From Bacilli bacterium (GTDB taxonomy: Bacteria; Bacillota_I; Bacilli_A; RF39; UBA660), in contig CAAETG010000100.1 of the NCBI GenBank assembly GCA_900758895.1, forward strand, positions 1 through 6,475: a stretch of 6,475 bases of DNA, in the 5' to 3' direction. The notes beneath the pieces are model-generated. The model searched no databases, was not told the origin of the DNA, and saw nothing but the letters and a program-made list of their open reading frames with translations. Positions 4,993-6,475 of this stretch are shown here, piece by piece. Position 1 is the first letter of the stretch. Each line of letters opens with the position of its first letter. Made by a program: the position numbers and the translations under genes.

Positions 4993-6072
4993 TTATGACA
5001 TATCTTTCCCTACAAAGACATTATAGATTTCATTGTATCTATAACCTAACTTAGCATAGTTAGAATCTGGTACTAAAATATTTAATTCTACTAATTTATC
5101 TATTAATACAGACACAGTATTTCTTGAAACAGATGACTCTTCTACGATTTCTTTTTTTGTAAAAACAATTTGTCTCATGATGGCAGGCATAATCCGATAT
5201 ACAGCATTACTTTTTAATATTTTAATTTTTTCCATATCTTTATTATAAATTTGGTTAATTCTATTTATTTTTGCAATATAATTATTGCATTGATCAATTA
5301 CACATTGCAGAAAAAACTTTATAAATCCCAACATATTGCCTTTTCTACTTTCGTTTAAAAGTTTATAATAAGTAGGCTTATATAATTCAATTACTTCTGA
5401 TAAAAATAAAATTGGTTCTTCTTCGGTTAAAAGAGCTAATTGAATAGGAATGAGCGCTCTACCAAGTCTACCATTACCATCGCGATAGGCATGAATGGTT
5501 TCAAATTGTGAATGAGATATTGCCAAATTAATAAGTATAGGATCAATATAAGCATCATTCATATATTCAAATAAATTATTTAACAAAATTGGAACTTCCT
5601 CTGGTACCGGTGGAATAAATGTTGCTTCTTCAATCGTACATCCTTTTGGGCCAATCCAATTTTGAGTAGTTCTAATATGACCAGGATCTTTTTCATTTCC
5701 CCGTACACTATTTAATAATATCTTATGAATATCATTGATGAATTTAATATCAATTTTATGATTATCTTTTAAATGCATTTTGGCAAAATCAATTACCTTT
5801 TTTAAATTTTGTATTTCTAAATTATCATCTGTTTTAGGCATATATTTTAAATAATACATATCATCTTGTGAAATTTGAGTACCTTCTATTTGTGTTGATT
5901 TTAAACTTTCACTTAAAATGATTGAGTCTAAAAAAAATCTTGAATCAAATTGACTGTTTTTTAAATTTGATTTGTATTCTCCAAATTTTAAATTAGCTTC
6001 GGAAATTAAAGTCATTAACTCCTTATCTATTTTATATTCAAGTGGTAATTTTTTTACTTTTATAGGTTCCAT
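4993..6072 (-). CDS. Fic family protein (class II, with internal inhibitory helix) and C-terminal winged-helix-like region
   Basis: A 359-residue Fic protein, predicted to transfer AMP or another nucleotide moiety from a nucleotide onto protein hydroxyls. Numbered from ATG 6072, the active site is H194-A-Y-R-D198-G-N-G-R202-L-G-R205, the HxFxDGNGRxxR motif with Ala and Tyr in place of the usual Pro and Phe. The N-terminal inhibitory motif (S/T)xxxE(G/N) is present as S59-T-Q-I-E63-G64, so this is a self-restrained class II enzyme that needs no separate antitoxin. The flap region reads ATFIPPVPEEV (about 150-160). Residues about 297-337 (FTKKEIVEESSVSRNTVSVL, then IDKLVELNILV) look like a winged helix and suggest DNA binding. 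ATG 6072 is chosen over GTG 6081 because GAGGTGA lies five bases upstream of it. It is transcribed alone from a promoter between it and the hairpin at 6121-6157. It looks intact. Confidence 0.92.
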   Translation of the reverse strand: MEPIKVKKLPLEYKIDKELMTLISEANLKFGEYKSNLKNSQFDSRFFLDSIILSESLKSTQIEGTQISQDDMYYLKYMPKTDDNLEIQNLKKVIDFAKMHLKDNHKIDIKFINDIHKILLNSVRGNEKDPGHIRTTQNWIGPKGCTIEEATFIPPVPEEVPILLNNLFEYMNDAYIDPILINLAISHSQFETIHAYRDGNGRLGRALIPIQLALLTEEEPILFLSEVIELYKPTYYKLLNESRKGNMLGFIKFFLQCVIDQCNNYIAKINRINQIYNKDMEKIKILKSNAVYRIMPAIMRQIVFTKKEIVEESSVSRNTVSVLIDKLVELNILVPDSNYAKLGYRYNEIYNVFVGKDMS

Positions 6073-6077
6073 TTTCC

Positions 6078-6084
6078 TCACCTC
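6078..6084 (-). promoter_or_regulatory. Ribosome-binding site that sets the fic start
   Basis: GAGGTGA on the minus strand, five bases before ATG 6072, matches the anti-Shine-Dalgarno strongly. The in-frame GTG at 6081 lies inside it and so is not a credible start. Confidence 0.75.
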
Positions 6085-6090
6085 TTCAAA

Positions 6091-6122
6091 ATATTATCAT
6101 AATATGTACAAAAAGTAAACAA
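6091..6122 (-). promoter_or_regulatory. Fic promoter region with a 15-bp palindrome
   Basis: TTGTTT (6117-6122), an 18-bp spacer and GATAAT (6093-6098) form a modest promoter. The -10 lies inside a perfect palindrome with 7-bp arms, ATATTAT-G-ATAATAT (6091-6105, minus-strand reading). A repressor bound there would block the promoter, and the winged-helix-like end of Fic itself is a candidate. Promoter boxes are of modest quality; the palindrome is certain, its function is inferred. Confidence 0.4.
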
Positions 6123-6157
6123 AAATGCACAATATTTTTAAAATAATGTGCATTTTT
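6121..6157. terminator. Bidirectional hairpin terminator between tRNA-Leu and fic
   Basis: An 11-bp perfect outer stem AAAAATGCACA (6121-6131) / TGTGCATTTTT (6147-6157) continues inward, after one A-A mismatch, for five more A-T pairs around a three-base loop. The A- and T-runs allow termination in both directions. Here it would stop tRNA transcription before fic. It is nearly identical to the hairpin at 2767-2802. Confidence 0.75.
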
Positions 6158-6175
6158 ACAAAAAAAGTATATCTT

Positions 6176-6194
6176 TTGCACACTTAATGTGCAA
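6176..6194 (-). terminator. Hairpin just downstream of tRNA-Leu
   Basis: A 7-bp perfect stem TTGCACA (6176-6182) / TGTGCAA (6188-6194) with a five-base loop, 32 bp past the tRNA 3' end. On the minus strand a T7 run follows ten bases later (6168-6162), so termination here is imperfect in form and probably backed up by the hairpin at 6121-6157. It could also protect the precursor 3' end. Confidence 0.45.
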
Positions 6195-6226
6195 TATTAA
6201 TTTAAAATTTCGAGTAAAAATCAAAT

Positions 6227-6313
6227 TGGTGCCTGTGGTCGGACTCGAACCGACACGATATTGCTACCACTGGATTTTGAGTCCAGCGCGTCTACCAATT
6301 CCGCCACACAGGC
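6227..6313 (-). tRNA. tRNA-Leu (anticodon CAA, reads UUG)
   Basis: A complete 87-base class II tRNA. The acceptor stem is GCCTGTG / CACAGGC with discriminator A and encoded CCA (6227-6229). The anticodon stem CTGGA / TCCAG holds the loop CTCAAAA, giving anticodon CAA. A long variable arm (TGGTAGCAATATCG region) is typical of Leu. The T arm has GTCGG-TTCGAGT-CCGAC. The D arm has AATTGGTAGACGCGC. It has its own promoter upstream and hairpins downstream, so it is a single-gene transcript. No second copy of its 3' end appears elsewhere in the window, so there is no sign that the neighbouring cassette integrated at this tRNA. Confidence 0.97.
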
Positions 6314-6326
6314 ATGTGATAAACCA

Positions 6327-6335
6327 ATTATAACA
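6327..6335 (-). promoter_or_regulatory. Extended -10 promoter of tRNA-Leu
   Basis: TGTTATAAT on the minus strand ends 13 bases before the mature tRNA 5' end, a normal distance. The -35 at 17 bp (TAGTAT, 6350-6355) is weak. Confidence 0.65.
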
Positions 6336-6377
6336 TAAAATTTCTATTTATACTAGATAAAAGCATAAGTTTTAGTA

Positions 6378-6475
6378 TATAATGCTAAATTTCATTTGAA
6401 ATTCCGTTTTATGATGAAAAGCTGAAATAAGTCTGATAGTAGTATAATATAAGTGTTTCTTTGCCAAAGATAGGA
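6378..6475 (+). promoter_or_regulatory. Probable promoter region of a gene beyond the right edge
   Basis: Two TATAAT boxes on the plus strand (6378-6383 and 6443-6448) lack good -35 partners. A 16-bp palindrome AATTTCA-TT-TGAAATT (6388-6403) lies between them. A GATAGGA-like purine patch ends the window (6469-6475) and may be a ribosome-binding site. No coding region is visible in 6314-6475 on either strand. Confidence 0.3.

Noticed and set aside
2831..6215. The 9-mer ACTCGAAAT at 2831-2839 and inverted at 6207-6215, near both cassette-flanking hairpins
   Set aside because: Its order relative to the hairpins differs at the two ends, so it does not fit a simple inverted or direct repeat boundary; nine bases is short.
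6227..6313. tRNA-Leu as an attachment site for an integrated island carrying fic, PIN-GNAT-PUA and ASCH
   Set aside because: No integrase is present and no second copy of the tRNA 3' end is found in the window.
6148..6333. A 61-residue plus-strand open frame across the tRNA
   Set aside because: It is the antisense of tRNA-Leu; the apparent VVGLEPTR-type peptide is a well-known artefact of reading tRNA genes on the wrong strand.

Overview
This is an AT-rich window (roughly 30% G+C by eye) that uses the standard genetic code: Trp is TGG, and TGA appears as a stop. Ribosome-binding sites are strong (GAGGTGA and AGGAGG types) and the promoters are sigma-A-like with extended -10 boxes. This suggests a low-GC member of the Bacillota, for example a gut Bacilli, Erysipelotrichia or RF39-like lineage. 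No rRNA or core ribosomal gene is present to fix the taxon.

Left part, plus strand (1-2802). The tail of an unknown gene ends at 85. After about 150 bp with no clear content, a good promoter (237-265) drives a tightly packed run: dinD (clearly a pseudogene), an UlaG-like metallo-beta-lactamase-fold hydrolase, a HIT-family protein of the HxHxQ type, and a GNAT acetyltransferase. Gaps are 10-13 bp. The run ends at a strong hairpin (2767-2802). The HIT gene has no ATG, GTG or TTG where its ribosome-binding site points; the codon there is ATT.

Right part, minus strand (2888-6072). Reading leftwards from the tRNA, the genes are a class II (self-inhibited) Fic protein with a winged-helix-like C-terminus, a PIN-domain protein, a GNAT plus PUA-like (EVE/ASCH-type) protein, and a stand-alone ASCH-domain protein. 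The PIN and GNAT-PUA reading frames are two halves of one 483-residue PIN-GNAT-PUA protein. They are separated by a single-base frame difference at a run of eight A's (4398-4405). With the ASCH gene just downstream, this makes a two-gene cassette of a nuclease, an acetyltransferase and two PUA-like folds. It is the most likely undescribed RNA-directed system here. A perfect intrinsic terminator, a small open frame and a second hairpin lie just upstream of the PIN gene.

Right edge. A complete tRNA-Leu(CAA) with encoded CCA lies on the minus strand with its own promoter and downstream hairpins. Two near-identical hairpins of about 37 bp (2767-2802 and 6121-6157) bracket the minus-strand cassette. 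The last 160 bp hold a palindrome and a possible plus-strand promoter for a gene beyond the window.

Three of the protein genes carry a lesion or a non-canonical expression signal: dinD (frameshift plus nonsense), HIT (start codon) and PIN-GNAT (frameshift). The region is either decaying, poorly assembled, or partly expressed by recoding.
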